Positions 5,853 to 15,686 of a DNA stretch of 64,000 bases are shown one piece after another. The DNA lies in NCBI GenBank assembly GCA_018110925.1, contig JAGAZJ010000025.1:46235-110234 (forward strand), written 5' to 3'. The position numbers and the translations under genes are program-made. This stretch comes from Oscillospiraceae bacterium. GTDB lineage: Bacteria; Bacillota; Clostridia; Oscillospirales; Ruminococcaceae. Position 1 is the stretch's first letter, and every line of letters begins with the position of its first letter. A model generated the notes under the pieces. The model worked only from the letters and a program-made list of their open reading frames with translations, had not been told where the DNA came from and did no database searches.

Positions 5853-8042
5853 ATGAGGAATACATTCAAGAGGACAGCGGCGGCTTTGCTCGCACTCATG
5901 GTCATCGGCGGATATGTGCCCTTCACCGGTGTGACAGGTCTGCCCGACACATCTGTGGTGGTCAGCGCCGAGGGAACACAGCTTGAGGACATTTCCGAGA
6001 CCACACCGCAGACCGATGAAAGCTCATCAATGAAGTACGATGTACAGAGTAAAGGCTTTAATGTATACGGCAAGTTCAAAGATGAGTTTATAAAAAGCAC
6101 ATACAGTAACTATGGTTATGCTTCCGCCGTTCAGATAGGTGAGGGCGAAAAGCAAAGGCTCGAGAGCTTCAAGTATGGCAAGCTGTATACGATAGACGGT
6201 GTGCAGGTAAGGATCACCGCCGATCTTGCAGTGGGCGGCAGTGCCGTTGCCATAAAATATGAGCTTTATAACACTACTGATGTAGCTGTGACCGCCAAAT
6301 TCGGATCCTCGGCAGATACACAGATAGGAAGTAATGACAGAGCGTTGGTCGTTTTCGAGAATGACGGCATCAGAATGGAGGATACTGACTCCAGCAAAAC
6401 GACATACGGTGCAAAGCTTCTCCTGCTGCCCGGCGACAATAAGCCCGACACCATGTGGCTCGGTCATTACAGCTATGCATACAATAATATGTTCAACAAT
6501 ACGACAGATACGAGTTACAGCGGAGACAGCGGTATAGCATGGTCGTGGACAGCAGATATCCCTGCCGGCAGCGGTGTATCAAGAACGGTGTATATGGCTC
6601 TCGGTAACTTTGAGACATATACGGTCACATACGATCCTGCAAACGGTGAGGGTACCTATACAAGAACGACCATCGGCGGAGAGCTTGCTATTGAGCCTGC
6701 CGACCCCACATGGGAGGGGCATAACTTCCTGCGCTGGGTGGATGAAACAGGCGCTCCCTATACATTCTCGACCCCCGTTACAGGCGATATCACCGTTACG
6801 GCCGAGTGGGAGGCTTTGGATCAGTACACCGTCACCTTTGATACCAACGGCGGCGATGAGGTCGAGCCTCAGAACGTATATGACGGCGGAAATGCCAAAG
6901 CTCCCGATGTGTCAAAGGAGGGACGTACACTTCTCTACTGGCTCGATGAGGAAGGGAACGAGTTTGATTTCTCAACTCCCATAACAGGAGACATCACCCT
7001 TACTGCCGTATGGGACAAGAATTCCGTTACCTTTGACGCAGGCGAGGATGCCGAGTCCCCCGAGGAGCAGGAGGTGGATTACGGCAGCACCGCAGCAGAG
7101 CCTGAAACTCCCGTAAGAGAGGGATACAGGTTCATCTGCTGGACTGCCGACCCCGACACCGGGGAAGAATATGACTTCTCCACTGAGATAAAGAGCGATG
7201 TCACCCTTACCGCTGTATGGGAAGCTCTGGAATACTACACTGTCACCTTTGACAGCGACGGCGGAACAGAGGTCGAGGCACAGCAGGTGGCTGAGGACGG
7301 AACAGCTTCAAAGCCCGCTGATCCTTCCAAGGAAGGCATGACATTTGCTTACTGGTCTGCCGACGGTGAGACCGAGTATGACTTCTCCGAGCCTGTGACC
7401 GAGGATATCACCCTCATAGCCGTATGGAAAGTAACTCCCAGCTCCTACACGGCTGATTCCGCTGAATGGCAGCAGGGAAGCACCGATGACGCAGTCATCG
7501 TCTTCACACGAAGCTATGACGATGATAAGGCGATAGACTTCTTTACGGGCGAGGTATACGTTGATGATGAGCTTGTGTCCGAGGACAGCTACACCGCAGA
7601 GGCAGGCAGCATAAAGATCTCATTTAAGGCATCCTATCTTGAAACTCTGGCAGTCGGTGAACATGATGTCAAGGTCATGGTGGATGACCCTGCACTGAAT
7701 GAAGAAGGCCCTGACGGCGTATACGCAAAGCTCTATATCCTTGAAAAAGAGAAAGAGGAAGCTCCTACGGCTCCGTCGCTTGATTTCCCCTATCCTCCTA
7801 CCATCACAAGAACATCGAACGATACACCTGCACCGAGCCTTGTCACACCCATAAAGTGGGAAGACGGCACGATAAAGGACACTGCCGATGTCCCCGAGGG
7901 CGAGGGCATCGAGGAAGTTGACTCCGGCGCATCCATCGCTGATGCGGGCGAGCTCAGGTCTGCCGGTGTTGCCGGTGTGATAGCAACACTCGTTGCATCC
8001 TTCACAGCGGCTGTGGCAACAAGAAAGAAGAGAACCAAGTAA
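5853..8042 (+). CDS. Secreted InlB-repeat (Listeria-Bacteroides repeat) protein with CBM_X2-like domain
   Basis: The 729-residue protein has a signal peptide (FKRTAAALLALMVIGGYVP, cleavage near residue 40), a roughly 200-residue region of unknown fold, four InlB B-repeats (about residues 256-321, 325-388, 390-459, 461-526; each with VTFD..., a GY/EG..F..W core and DITLTAVW), then an X2-like domain (about 540-630: GEVYVDDELVSEDSYTAE). It ends with a hydrophobic segment and the basic tail ATRKKRTK; no LPXTG sortase motif is visible, so anchoring may be by the membrane helix itself. Likely surface adhesion or polysaccharide contact. The RBS AGAGAGGAATG is close to consensus. Monocistronic, behind a long leader with attenuator. 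Confidence 0.85.
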   Translation: MRNTFKRTAAALLALMVIGGYVPFTGVTGLPDTSVVVSAEGTQLEDISETTPQTDESSSMKYDVQSKGFNVYGKFKDEFIKSTYSNYGYASAVQIGEGEKQRLESFKYGKLYTIDGVQVRITADLAVGGSAVAIKYELYNTTDVAVTAKFGSSADTQIGSNDRALVVFENDGIRMEDTDSSKTTYGAKLLLLPGDNKPDTMWLGHYSYAYNNMFNNTTDTSYSGDSGIAWSWTADIPAGSGVSRTVYMALGNFETYTVTYDPANGEGTYTRTTIGGELAIEPADPTWEGHNFLRWVDETGAPYTFSTPVTGDITVTAEWEALDQYTVTFDTNGGDEVEPQNVYDGGNAKAPDVSKEGRTLLYWLDEEGNEFDFSTPITGDITLTAVWDKNSVTFDAGEDAESPEEQEVDYGSTAAEPETPVREGYRFICWTADPDTGEEYDFSTEIKSDVTLTAVWEALEYYTVTFDSDGGTEVEAQQVAEDGTASKPADPSKEGMTFAYWSADGETEYDFSEPVTEDITLIAVWKVTPSSYTADSAEWQQGSTDDAVIVFTRSYDDDKAIDFFTGEVYVDDELVSEDSYTAEAGSIKISFKASYLETLAVGEHDVKVMVDDPALNEEGPDGVYAKLYILEKEKEEAPTAPSLDFPYPPTITRTSNDTPAPSLVTPIKWEDGTIKDTADVPEGEGIEEVDSGASIADAGELRSAGVAGVIATLVASFTAAVATRKKRTK

Positions 8043-8063
8043 ACTCTCTCATAACCTGACATA

Positions 8064-8104
8064 CCGCGGCATTTCCGTTCCCTGGGAGTGCCGCGGCACT
8101 GTTT
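8064..8104 (+). terminator. Hairpin after the InlB-repeat gene
   Basis: CCGCGGCA ... TGCCGCGG stem with a 17-base loop, then CACTGTTTT. Confidence 0.55.
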
Positions 8105-8158
8105 TCCGTGCGCTGTCAGACAGGCCGGCGGGCAGGGCGACATATTTTTTGCAAGACC

Positions 8159-8187
8159 TTGATTTTTGCGTTGCACTGTGGTATAAT
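8159..8187 (+). promoter_or_regulatory. Predicted promoter of the GH3-era-recO-mutS2 run
   Basis: TTGATT, 17 bases, TATAAT, about 40 bases before the GTG start of the GH3 lipoprotein gene. Confidence 0.6.
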
Positions 8188-8228
8188 ATATTTATTTAAT
8201 GTTGTGCCCTTTGATGGAGGTAATATCC

Positions 8229-9452
8229 GTGAAGTCTTTAAAACTGTTCTCACTTGCTCTGTGCGTGATAGCCATGAGCTCGTGTGATATCGGTGAAAAG
8301 GTAAATGATTTTATAGATGCAGATACCAACATAGGAATGAACGCCCCTGCTGTCGGTTCGATAACGTCGGTCACCAACGCTGAGACAGTGCCGACCACCA
8401 CCGCAGAGGAGACCACGACCGAAGCACCCGTCGATATCATCGAGGAGAGAGCCGATGAGATAATAGCAGGCATGACCGCCGAGCAGAGGATAGGTCAGCT
8501 GTTGCTCGCCCGTGCCCCCGAAGACCCCGTGGGCGAGATGGAGAAATATCAGCTGGGCGGCTTTACATTCTATGCAAGGGATTTTGAGAACAGCGATCCC
8601 GAGAAATTCAAAGCCCTCACGGAGGATATATCGGGCAAGGCGGCGGTGCATCCTTTCTATGCTGTCGATGAGGAGGGCGGCTCTATCGTCAGGGTCAGCA
8701 AGTACAGGCAGTTCAGGGACGAGCCCTTCCCCTCTCCGCAGAAGACATTTGACAGGGGCGGCACGGAGCTTCTCGCCATAGACGGCAAGGAAAAGGCAGA
8801 CCTGCTCCTTTCCGTTGGGCTCAACTTCAACCTTGCTCCCGTGGCGGACATTTCCATAAACGAGACGAGCTATATCTATCCCAGAACCATAGGCGAGGGG
8901 GCGGACGATACCGCAGATGCCATAAGCATGATAGTCCACACCGCCAACGAGAACGGCCTTGCGTCCTGCCTGAAGCACTTTCCCGGCTACGGTGAGAATA
9001 CCGATACCCATAAGGATATGGCACACGACGACAGAGAGCTGTATGAGTTCTACAACCGTGATTTCAAGGCGTTCTCGGCAGGCATAGAGGCGGATGAGGA
9101 CAGAGTCCCCGCCGTTATGGTCGGCCATACCATATATGACAGCATAGACCCCGATGCGCCTGCATCGCTGTCTGTCAAGATACATGAGATACTGCGCCAC
9201 AAGCTGGGCTTCTCCGGCGTGGCGGTCACCGATGACCTCGGCATGGACGCCATCACAAAGTATGTCACGGGGGACTCGGTGTATGTGGCGGCTGTCCTTG
9301 CAGGAAATGACCTGCTCTGCGTCACCGATTACCGGGCGGCATATGATGACCTTATGGCGGCATATGAGGACGGCACTCTCACGGATGAAGAGATAGGTAC
9401 GCATCTTCACAGGATCATCGTGATGAAGCTGCAGTACGGCATTATTGAATAA
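8229..9452 (+). CDS. Glycoside hydrolase family 3 lipoprotein (NagZ-like)
   Basis: With the GTG start at 8229 (GGAGG eight bases upstream) the 407-residue protein begins with a lipoprotein signal ending in AMSSC, followed by a Thr/Ala/Glu-rich linker. The GH3 domain shows AVDEEGGSIVRV, KHFPGYGENTDTHKD and GVAVTDDLGMDAI; the Asp of TDDLGM is the expected nucleophile. NagZ-type enzymes remove beta-1,4 N-acetylglucosamine from cell-wall fragments; here the enzyme would face outward. The usual KHFPGHG motif reads KHFPGYG, although the later DTH histidine, the catalytic one in NagZ, is kept. An upstream ATG at 8199 would add ten residues and spoil the signal peptide. Confidence 0.88.
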   Translation: MKSLKLFSLALCVIAMSSCDIGEKVNDFIDADTNIGMNAPAVGSITSVTNAETVPTTTAEETTTEAPVDIIEERADEIIAGMTAEQRIGQLLLARAPEDPVGEMEKYQLGGFTFYARDFENSDPEKFKALTEDISGKAAVHPFYAVDEEGGSIVRVSKYRQFRDEPFPSPQKTFDRGGTELLAIDGKEKADLLLSVGLNFNLAPVADISINETSYIYPRTIGEGADDTADAISMIVHTANENGLASCLKHFPGYGENTDTHKDMAHDDRELYEFYNRDFKAFSAGIEADEDRVPAVMVGHTIYDSIDPDAPASLSVKIHEILRHKLGFSGVAVTDDLGMDAITKYVTGDSVYVAAVLAGNDLLCVTDYRAAYDDLMAAYEDGTLTDEEIGTHLHRIIVMKLQYGIIE

Positions 9453-9483
9453 GGAGCATGACGGCACAGCCGTCGGTGGATAT

Positions 9484-10386
9484 ATGACAAGATCAGTTTT
9501 TGCGGCGATAACAGGCAGGCCCAATTCGGGCAAATCCTCACTTATAAATGCGCTCGTCGGTGAAAAGATAGCTATGGTCACAGATAAGCCGCAGACCACA
9601 CGCACCAAGATAACGGGCGTGCTGACGAGGGGCGAGACACAGTTCGTCTTCATCGACACTCCCGGCATACACAAGTCTCACAACAAGCTGGGCAAGCATA
9701 TGAACAAGGCTGTGAGAGACGCTGTTGCGGATATCGATGCAGTGATATATATGGCTGACGTCACAAGAAAGATAAGCGAGATAGACGTGACCACTCTGCA
9801 AAACTACACAGCCGCAGGAGTTCCCGTGATACTCGTCCTCAACAAGACGGACCTTTGTACGGACAAGTCCGTCATTGCAGAGAGGATACAGGAATTCTCG
9901 GAGATATGTGAGTACAGGGATGTCATTCCCCTCAGCGTAAAGCAGAACGACGGTACAGACATACTCATGAACGACATAGAGGAGCTTGCGGCGCCAGGCC
10001 CCCACTATTTCCCCGATGACAAGGTCACAGACCAGCCTGAAAAGGCTCTCATGGCGGAGATGATAAGGGAAAAGGTGATGCAGCTCACCTATGATGAGAT
10101 ACCCCACGGCATCGCCGTGGTGATAGACACCCTTGACGAGAGCACCACAAGAGCGGGTGAGGATATAATGAACGTCTCCGCCATAATCTACTGCGAACAG
10201 CAGTCCCACAAGGGCATGGTCATAGGCAAGGGCGGCGCTCTGCTCAAAAAGGCGGGCTCCCTTGCCCGTGAGGAGCTTGAATCATTTTTCAGGATAAAGG
10301 TGAACCTCAAGCTATGGGTCAAGGTCAAGGAGGACTGGCGCAACAACGAGAGCCTTATAAAGAATTTCGGGCTTGACAACAACTGA
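9484..10386 (+). CDS. era: GTPase Era
   Basis: The 300-residue protein has G1 GRPNSGKSS, G3 DTPGIH, G4 NKTD and the switch sequence KPQTTRTKI, followed by a C-terminal KH domain (about residues 205-295) with GMVIGKGGALLKKAG. Era binds the 3' end of 16S rRNA and assists 30S assembly in the cytoplasm. ATG 9484 gives the usual Era length; a TTG at 9445 overlapping the GH3 gene is in frame but would add an unrelated tail. It is followed after one base by recO, a common pairing. Confidence 0.96.
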   Translation: MTRSVFAAITGRPNSGKSSLINALVGEKIAMVTDKPQTTRTKITGVLTRGETQFVFIDTPGIHKSHNKLGKHMNKAVRDAVADIDAVIYMADVTRKISEIDVTTLQNYTAAGVPVILVLNKTDLCTDKSVIAERIQEFSEICEYRDVIPLSVKQNDGTDILMNDIEELAAPGPHYFPDDKVTDQPEKALMAEMIREKVMQLTYDEIPHGIAVVIDTLDESTTRAGEDIMNVSAIIYCEQQSHKGMVIGKGGALLKKAGSLAREELESFFRIKVNLKLWVKVKEDWRNNESLIKNFGLDNN

Positions 10387-10387
10387 T

Positions 10388-11155
10388 ATGAGCGACCCCA
10401 AAAAAATGATAACGACCGATGCTGTCGTTATCTCACGCAGGGAAGCAGGCGACAGCGGCTTTTATCTCACCGTGCTGTCACCGGATATGGGGCTTCTTGA
10501 CGTGACGGTGAGAGGGGCAAAGAAATACGGTGCGTCCAACAGCGCCGCATCACAGCTCTTTTCCTGTTCACGGCTCTGCCTGTCGCAGAGCAAGGGGCGC
10601 TACTACATAAACAGCAGTGAGCCTGTGCGTTCCTTTTACGGGCTCAGGCTCGATATACAGAAGCTCGCCCTCGCCTCATACTTCGCCCAGATCGTGTCTC
10701 ACACCGTGACCGAGAACCAGACCGCAAACGATGTGTACAGGCTGTTCACTAACAGTCTGTATATGCTGTCCGAGAGGTCTGCACCCTGTGGATTTGTCAA
10801 GTTCGTCTTTGAGATGAGGATATGCGCCGACCTCGGCCTCATGCCGGGGCTGATAGGCTGTGCGGATTGCTACCGCACGGAGCCAAAGATGTATTTTCTC
10901 ATAAAAGAGGGGATACTCCTCTGCCCGAAGGATGCGCATATCAGGGTGGTCTATGACAGCCCCGACAACGTGATGCTCACCGCAGGCATGATAGAGGCGC
11001 TTCGCCATGTGTGCCTGTCGGAGATGGAGAAGATATTCAGCTTCAGGGTATCCGATGAAGCCCTTGTAAGGCTCGGTGACGTCAGCGAGAGATATATATG
11101 CTATCATATGGGCAGACATTTCGACACACTTGATTTTTACAGATCACTACAATAA
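10388..11155 (+). CDS. recO: DNA repair protein RecO
   Basis: The 255-residue protein begins with the RecO OB fold (TTDAVVISRREAGDSGFYLTVLSPDMGLL, VRGAKKYG) and has a helical C-terminal domain with a CADC pair at about residue 158 and a later cysteine at LLCPKD, fitting the zinc-binding RecO form. RecO loads RecA onto SSB-coated DNA during gap repair. It starts one base after the era stop codon, so translation is probably coupled. The stop is 11 bases from mutS2. Confidence 0.94.
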   Translation: MSDPKKMITTDAVVISRREAGDSGFYLTVLSPDMGLLDVTVRGAKKYGASNSAASQLFSCSRLCLSQSKGRYYINSSEPVRSFYGLRLDIQKLALASYFAQIVSHTVTENQTANDVYRLFTNSLYMLSERSAPCGFVKFVFEMRICADLGLMPGLIGCADCYRTEPKMYFLIKEGILLCPKDAHIRVVYDSPDNVMLTAGMIEALRHVCLSEMEKIFSFRVSDEALVRLGDVSERYICYHMGRHFDTLDFYRSLQ

Positions 11156-11166
11156 GGATATATATA

Positions 11167-13548
11167 ATGAACAGATATTACAGAACTCTCGAGCTTGACA
11201 AGATACTGTCAAGCCTTGAGGGTTATGCTGAAAACGAAGAGACAAAGTCTATGATAAGGGCGCTCACGCCCGAAACAGACCTTGACACCGTGAAACGTGA
11301 GATGCAGAAGACATCCGACGCATTCGCACTTGCCCTCAAAAACGGCAGAGCGCCTTCATATGCGTTCAAGGATGTGAGACCCTTCCTGCAAAGGGCGGTG
11401 TCGGGCTCATCCCTGTCCATGCGTGAGCTTCTCGACATGGCGACTATGCTCAGACAGATCTCCGCCATGTACGATTACCGCAGAGACTCACAGTCGGAGG
11501 ATACATCACTCGATGAGCTTTTTCTCTCGCTCTCGCCGCAGCAGTGGCTCGAAAACAAGATAAGAAACGCCATACTCAGCGAGGATGAGATAGCCGATAC
11601 TGCCAGCACCGAGCTTGCGGACATAAGGCGTAAGATAGCCAGGGCGGGTCTCAGGATAAGAGAGAGCATCGACAAGATGCTGAAGTCCGCCGATGTGCAG
11701 AAGACACTTATGGAAAACATCGTCACCGTGCGTGACGGCAGATACGTCATCCCCGTAAAGGCAGAGTTCAAGGGACAGGTCAGGGGCATAGTCCATGCCG
11801 CATCCGCATCGGGTTCCACACTGTTTATCGAGCCCGAGGCGGTCGTTGAGGCAAACAACGACATAAGAGTGCTCGAGGGCATGGAAAAGGCGGAGATAGA
11901 GCGCATACTGGCTGAGCTTTCCTCCGATGTAGCTTCCGTGGCGGACGGTGTCCGCAGAGACTATGAGACCTGTGCGGAGCTGCTTCTCTACTTTGCGAAG
12001 GCAGAGCTTGCGGCGTCCATGAATGCAAGCGTGCCCGTGCTTTCGGATGACGGCGTGCTGGTGCTCAGACGGGCAAGGCATCCGCTCCTTGACCCTGCTA
12101 CCGCAGTCCCCGTGGATATATCCATAGGCGAACAGTGCAGTGCGCTGGTGGTGACAGGCCCGAATACAGGCGGCAAGACCGTGCTTCTGAAGACCGCAGG
12201 GCTTCTTACGGCAATGGCGATGTGCGGCCTTATGATACCCGCATCCGACGGGTCAAGGATATCGGTCTTTGACAATATACTGGTGGATATCGGCGATATG
12301 CAGAGCATAGAGGAGAGCCTTTCCACATTCTCCTCACACATGAGCAATATCGTGAATATACTCAGAAAAGCCGATGAACGTTCGCTGGTGCTGCTCGACG
12401 AGCTTGGCGGCGGCACAGACCCCGTTGAGGGAGCGGCGCTCGCCATAGCGGTCATAGATAAACTGCTCTCGCAGGGCAGCAAGGTGTTTGTCACCACGCA
12501 CTATCAGGAGCTGAAAGTATTCGCGCTTGAACGTGATGATGTGGAGAATGCCTCCTGCGAATTCGATACAAAGACGCTCAGACCCACATACAGACTGATA
12601 GTGGGCTCTCCCGGAAAATCAAACGCCTTCTCCATATCGGCAAGACTGGGCATCCCCGAGGATGTCATAGAGAACGCCAAGAGCATAGTGTCGGACAACA
12701 ACGTGCGCTTTGAGGAAGCTGTGGCGAACCTTGAAGCGGCGAGAACGGAGCTTGTCAGACAGACAGCCGAGCTTGAACGTCTGAGACGTGAGAACGAGGA
12801 ACTGCTGAAAGAGAACGAGCGTGAGCGTGAAGCCCTTGCGGCAGGCAGGGATGCAGAGCTTGAAAAGGCAAGGGTAAAGGCGATGCAGATCATTGAGAAC
12901 TGCCGCATGGAGTCAGACAGGCTGCTCGATGAGCTTTCCGACATAAGAAAGGAAAAGAACAGGGAGGAGTTCGAGCGCCGTGCGTCAGCGGCAAAGTCCG
13001 CCGCAAGGGGCGCCCTCGACCGTATGTACAACGAGGCGAACCCTGTCGTCAAGCGCGAGGTCAAGGAGTACAAGCCCCCCAGACCCTATAAGAGAGGGGA
13101 CAGGGTGCTCGTCACCGACATAAACAAGAACGGCATACTTGCAAGCGACCCCGACAGCTCCGGAAATGTGTTCGTACATATCGGCGTGATGAAGACAAAG
13201 ACCAATATCACACATCTGCGCCTTGTGGAAGCGGAAAAGACAGAGCCCAAGAAAAAGACAAGGAACGTATCCCGTGCGCAGGTGTCGGGCAAGACGGAGA
13301 GAAAAAGCTCTCTGGAGCTGGATATAAGGGGATATGCGGTTGACGAGGGCGTTATGGAGGTCGATATGTTCATCGACAATGCCGTGATGCTGGGCGCGGG
13401 CATAGTCACCATAATCCACGGCAAGGGCACAGGTCTTCTGCGTCAGGGCATACAGCGCCATCTGAAGTCAAATCCGTCGGTCAAGTCCTTCCGTGACGGC
13501 GTTTACGGCGAGGGCGAGAACGGTGTTACCATAGTTGAGTTAAAATAG
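11167..13548 (+). CDS. mutS2: Endonuclease MutS2
   Basis: The 793-residue protein has the MutS core and ATPase (Walker [10 protein letters not shown] at about residue 330, Walker [14 protein letters not shown] at about 415, TTHYQELK), a long coiled coil (about 515-620), a KOW-like segment ([14 protein letters not shown]) and a C-terminal Smr nuclease domain ([25 protein letters not shown]). No mismatch-recognition domain I is present, as expected for MutS2. The family acts in suppressing recombination and in rescuing collided ribosomes. Full-length, in the era-recO transcript. Confidence 0.97.
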   Translation: MNRYYRTLELDKILSSLEGYAENEETKSMIRALTPETDLDTVKREMQKTSDAFALALKNGRAPSYAFKDVRPFLQRAVSGSSLSMRELLDMATMLRQISAMYDYRRDSQSEDTSLDELFLSLSPQQWLENKIRNAILSEDEIADTASTELADIRRKIARAGLRIRESIDKMLKSADVQKTLMENIVTVRDGRYVIPVKAEFKGQVRGIVHAASASGSTLFIEPEAVVEANNDIRVLEGMEKAEIERILAELSSDVASVADGVRRDYETCAELLLYFAKAELAASMNASVPVLSDDGVLVLRRARHPLLDPATAVPVDISIGEQCSALVVTGPNTGGKTVLLKTAGLLTAMAMCGLMIPASDGSRISVFDNILVDIGDMQSIEESLSTFSSHMSNIVNILRKADERSLVLLDELGGGTDPVEGAALAIAVIDKLLSQGSKVFVTTHYQELKVFALERDDVENASCEFDTKTLRPTYRLIVGSPGKSNAFSISARLGIPEDVIENAKSIVSDNNVRFEEAVANLEAARTELVRQTAELERLRRENEELLKENEREREALAAGRDAELEKARVKAMQIIENCRMESDRLLDELSDIRKEKNREEFERRASAAKSAARGALDRMYNEANPVVKREVKEYKPPRPYKRGDRVLVTDINKNGILASDPDSSGNVFVHIGVMKTKTNITHLRLVEAEKTEPKKKTRNVSRAQVSGKTERKSSLELDIRGYAVDEGVMEVDMFIDNAVMLGAGIVTIIHGKGTGLLRQGIQRHLKSNPSVKSFRDGVYGEGENGVTIVELK

Positions 13549-13561
13549 GGAGGTCATCTTT

Positions 13562-14488
13562 ATGGCTGGCAGAATTTCCGAAATGGTAAATATCTCTGTT
13601 CTGCAGCAGTTGCAGGACGGCTTTGCGGACTCCACCGGCATAGCGCTGGTGGCTGTTGACCCCGACGGCACACCCGTTACCAAGCGCAGTAACTTCAATG
13701 AGTATTACCTCAGATACAAAAAAGGGGACAGCTATGATATCTCCGCAGGTTCAAGAGCGGTACAGAGCGGCAGGTCTGTGGTCTATACCAACAGTCTCGG
13801 CCTGCTTGAATTCGTGGTGCCCGTCATCATAGGCGGTGAGTGCGTGGGGTATTTCTTCGGCGGAGAGGTCATGGCGGACAACTCCGACAACGAGATGTTG
13901 AAGCGCATAGTCAGGGAACTCCATGTGGGTGAGAGCGAGTTTTTTGCGGCGGCGGCAAAGGTGCCCGTCCTGCCGAAGGACCGTGTTCAGGCGGCGGCAG
14001 GCTTTTTGCAGATGATGGCTGACCATGTTGTCAGCAAGGTAGTCTTTGCAAACAAGGCTGACAGCGGCGAGACCGTTCAGAAGATAAGAGAGCTTGCCGA
14101 CAGGAACTATCAGATAAATACCGAGATAGAAAAGAAGCTGACGGAGCTTTCCGAACTGTCCTCAAAGTGCGCCACCGAGGTCAAGACCGCAGGGGAGACC
14201 GTCAAGGTGATACAGGATATCGCTCTGAATACAAGGATACTCGGCTTCAATGCATCTATCGAGGCTTCAAGGGCTAAGGAGAGCGGCAAGGGCTTCGGCG
14301 TTATCGCACAGGAGGTCAGGACGCTTGCTGACACGTCAAAGAGCTCCGCTGACAAGATAGGCGCAGGCATAAAGGTGCTCAGCGGCTTCACAAAACAGCT
14401 CGGCGACGAGACAAGGGATACCGACAAGCTGGTGAGAAAGAACAGGGAGAACATAGAGGAGTTCAAGCGGCTCATAAAGGATATATGA
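13562..14488 (+). CDS. Soluble PocR-domain sensor with methyl-accepting-chemotaxis-like signalling domain
   Basis: The 308-residue protein has an N-terminal PocR ligand-binding domain (about residues 5-165; [40 protein letters not shown]) and a coiled-coil C-terminal half (about 170-305) with the MCP-like hairpin tip [21 protein letters not shown] and [20 protein letters not shown]. No membrane helix or signal peptide is present, so it would act in the cytoplasm. PocR domains bind small hydrocarbon-like ligands. No other chemotaxis gene is in view, and only a short signalling tip is present. Follows mutS2 by 13 bases with GGGAGG ahead of the ATG. Confidence 0.85.
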   Translation: MAGRISEMVNISVLQQLQDGFADSTGIALVAVDPDGTPVTKRSNFNEYYLRYKKGDSYDISAGSRAVQSGRSVVYTNSLGLLEFVVPVIIGGECVGYFFGGEVMADNSDNEMLKRIVRELHVGESEFFAAAAKVPVLPKDRVQAAAGFLQMMADHVVSKVVFANKADSGETVQKIRELADRNYQINTEIEKKLTELSELSSKCATEVKTAGETVKVIQDIALNTRILGFNASIEASRAKESGKGFGVIAQEVRTLADTSKSSADKIGAGIKVLSGFTKQLGDETRDTDKLVRKNRENIEEFKRLIKDI

Positions 14489-14498
14489 CGTGACTTTT

Positions 14499-14531
14499 GC
14501 GGCTCGGGTCATAATGACACGAGCCGTTGTA
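14499..14531 (+). terminator. Hairpin after the PocR/MCP gene
   Basis: CGGCTCG ... CGAGCCG with a 13-base loop, then TTGTAAA; weak T run. Confidence 0.45.
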
Positions 14532-14548
14532 AATATCGCAAAAAACGA

Positions 14549-14578
14549 TTGGAAAATTATATCATTTTGTTATACAAT
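14549..14578 (+). promoter_or_regulatory. Predicted promoter of uxuAB
   Basis: TTGGAA, 18 bases, TACAAT, 34 bases before the uxuA ATG. Confidence 0.5.
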
Positions 14579-14612
14579 ACAACAGAATATTGAAATCATA
14601 AGGAGGTATCCT

Positions 14613-15686
14613 ATGAAGATGTCATTTCGCTGGTACGGCAGCGGCAACGACAGTGTTTCTCTCGCTCAGATAAAGCAGATCCCGGGTGTCACCGAGATCG
14701 TGTGGGCACTGCATGACAAGCAGCCCGGTGAGGTGTGGGAGAAGGACGAGATACAGCGTGTCAGGGATGAGCTTGACGAATACGGCTTCGGCATGGAGGT
14801 AGTGGAGTCCGTAAACGTCCATGACGACATAAAGACAGGCGGCGGCGACCGTGATCTGTATATAGAGAACTACAAGCAGACCCTGAGAAACCTTGCCGAA
14901 TTCGGTGTCAAGGTAGTCTGCTACAATTTCATGCCCGTTTTCGACTGGACAAGGACAGACCTTTTCCATCCGCTTCCCGACGGCTCAACCGCCCTCTATT
15001 ACGAGAAGGACAAGATAATAGAGGATCCCAAGGCAATGGCTGAGTACATACTCAAAGAGTGCAAGGGCTACACCATGCCCGGCTGGGAGCCAGAAAGAAT
15101 GGAGCGCCTGACAGAGCTTTTCGCACTGTATAAGGACGTGGACAAGGAAAAGCTCTGGGCTAATCTCAAATATTTCCTGGAGCAGATAATGCCCGTGTGT
15201 CACGAGTGTGACATCAAAATGGCGATACATCCCGATGATCCCCCATGGGATATCTTCGGCCTGCCCAGGCTCATAGTGGATGAAGCATCTGTTGACAGGT
15301 TTTTGCATATGGTGGACGATCCCTATAACTGTCTCACTCTCTGCTCAGGTTCGCTGGGCTCCAATCCCAAGAACACAGTAGCGGATATAGTTGCAAAGTA
15401 CTGCGACAGGATCGCCTTTGCGCATATCAGAAACGTAAAGCACTATGACAACGGCGATTTCAGTGAAGTGTCACACAGGGACTGCGACGGTGATGTGGGC
15501 ATCCTCGATATCATAAGGGCATACCATGACAACGGCTTTGACGGATATATCCGTCCCGACCACGGCAGACACATCTGGGGCGAGAAGTGCCGCCCCGGCT
15601 ACGGCCTTTATGACAGAGCCCTCGGCATAATGTATATACTCGGTGCATGGGATATGCTCGACAAACTCTCGGGAGGCAGAAAATGA
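14613..15686 (+). CDS. uxuA: Mannonate dehydratase
   Basis: The 357-residue protein MKMSFRWYGSGNDSVSLAQI contains the UxuA core: VVWALHD-like EIVWALHDKQPGEVW, YNFMPVFDWTRTDL, IHPDDPPWDIFGLPR and CSGSLGSNP. The enzyme dehydrates D-mannonate to 2-keto-3-deoxygluconate in the glucuronate branch of uronate use, with a divalent metal. AGGAGG lies seven bases before ATG 14613; a longer frame to 14490 lacks a ribosome site. Its stop overlaps the uxuB ATG (ATGA), so the two are translationally coupled. Confidence 0.97.
   Translation: MKMSFRWYGSGNDSVSLAQIKQIPGVTEIVWALHDKQPGEVWEKDEIQRVRDELDEYGFGMEVVESVNVHDDIKTGGGDRDLYIENYKQTLRNLAEFGVKVVCYNFMPVFDWTRTDLFHPLPDGSTALYYEKDKIIEDPKAMAEYILKECKGYTMPGWEPERMERLTELFALYKDVDKEKLWANLKYFLEQIMPVCHECDIKMAIHPDDPPWDIFGLPRLIVDEASVDRFLHMVDDPYNCLTLCSGSLGSNPKNTVADIVAKYCDRIAFAHIRNVKHYDNGDFSEVSHRDCDGDVGILDIIRAYHDNGFDGYIRPDHGRHIWGEKCRPGYGLYDRALGIMYILGAWDMLDKLSGGRK

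Noticed and set aside
6598-6611. CTCGGTAACTTTGA within the InlB-repeat gene
   Set aside because: Chance match to the end of the dispersed repeat; it lies in coding sequence without the palindrome.
9458-9487. Nine-codon mini-ORF overlapping the era ATG
   Set aside because: Its AAGGAG is only one base from the ATG, too close to work; no conservation evidence.
8250-9674. 474-residue minus-strand frame opposite the GH3 lipoprotein gene
   Set aside because: It spans two well-supported plus-strand genes and has no recognisable domain.
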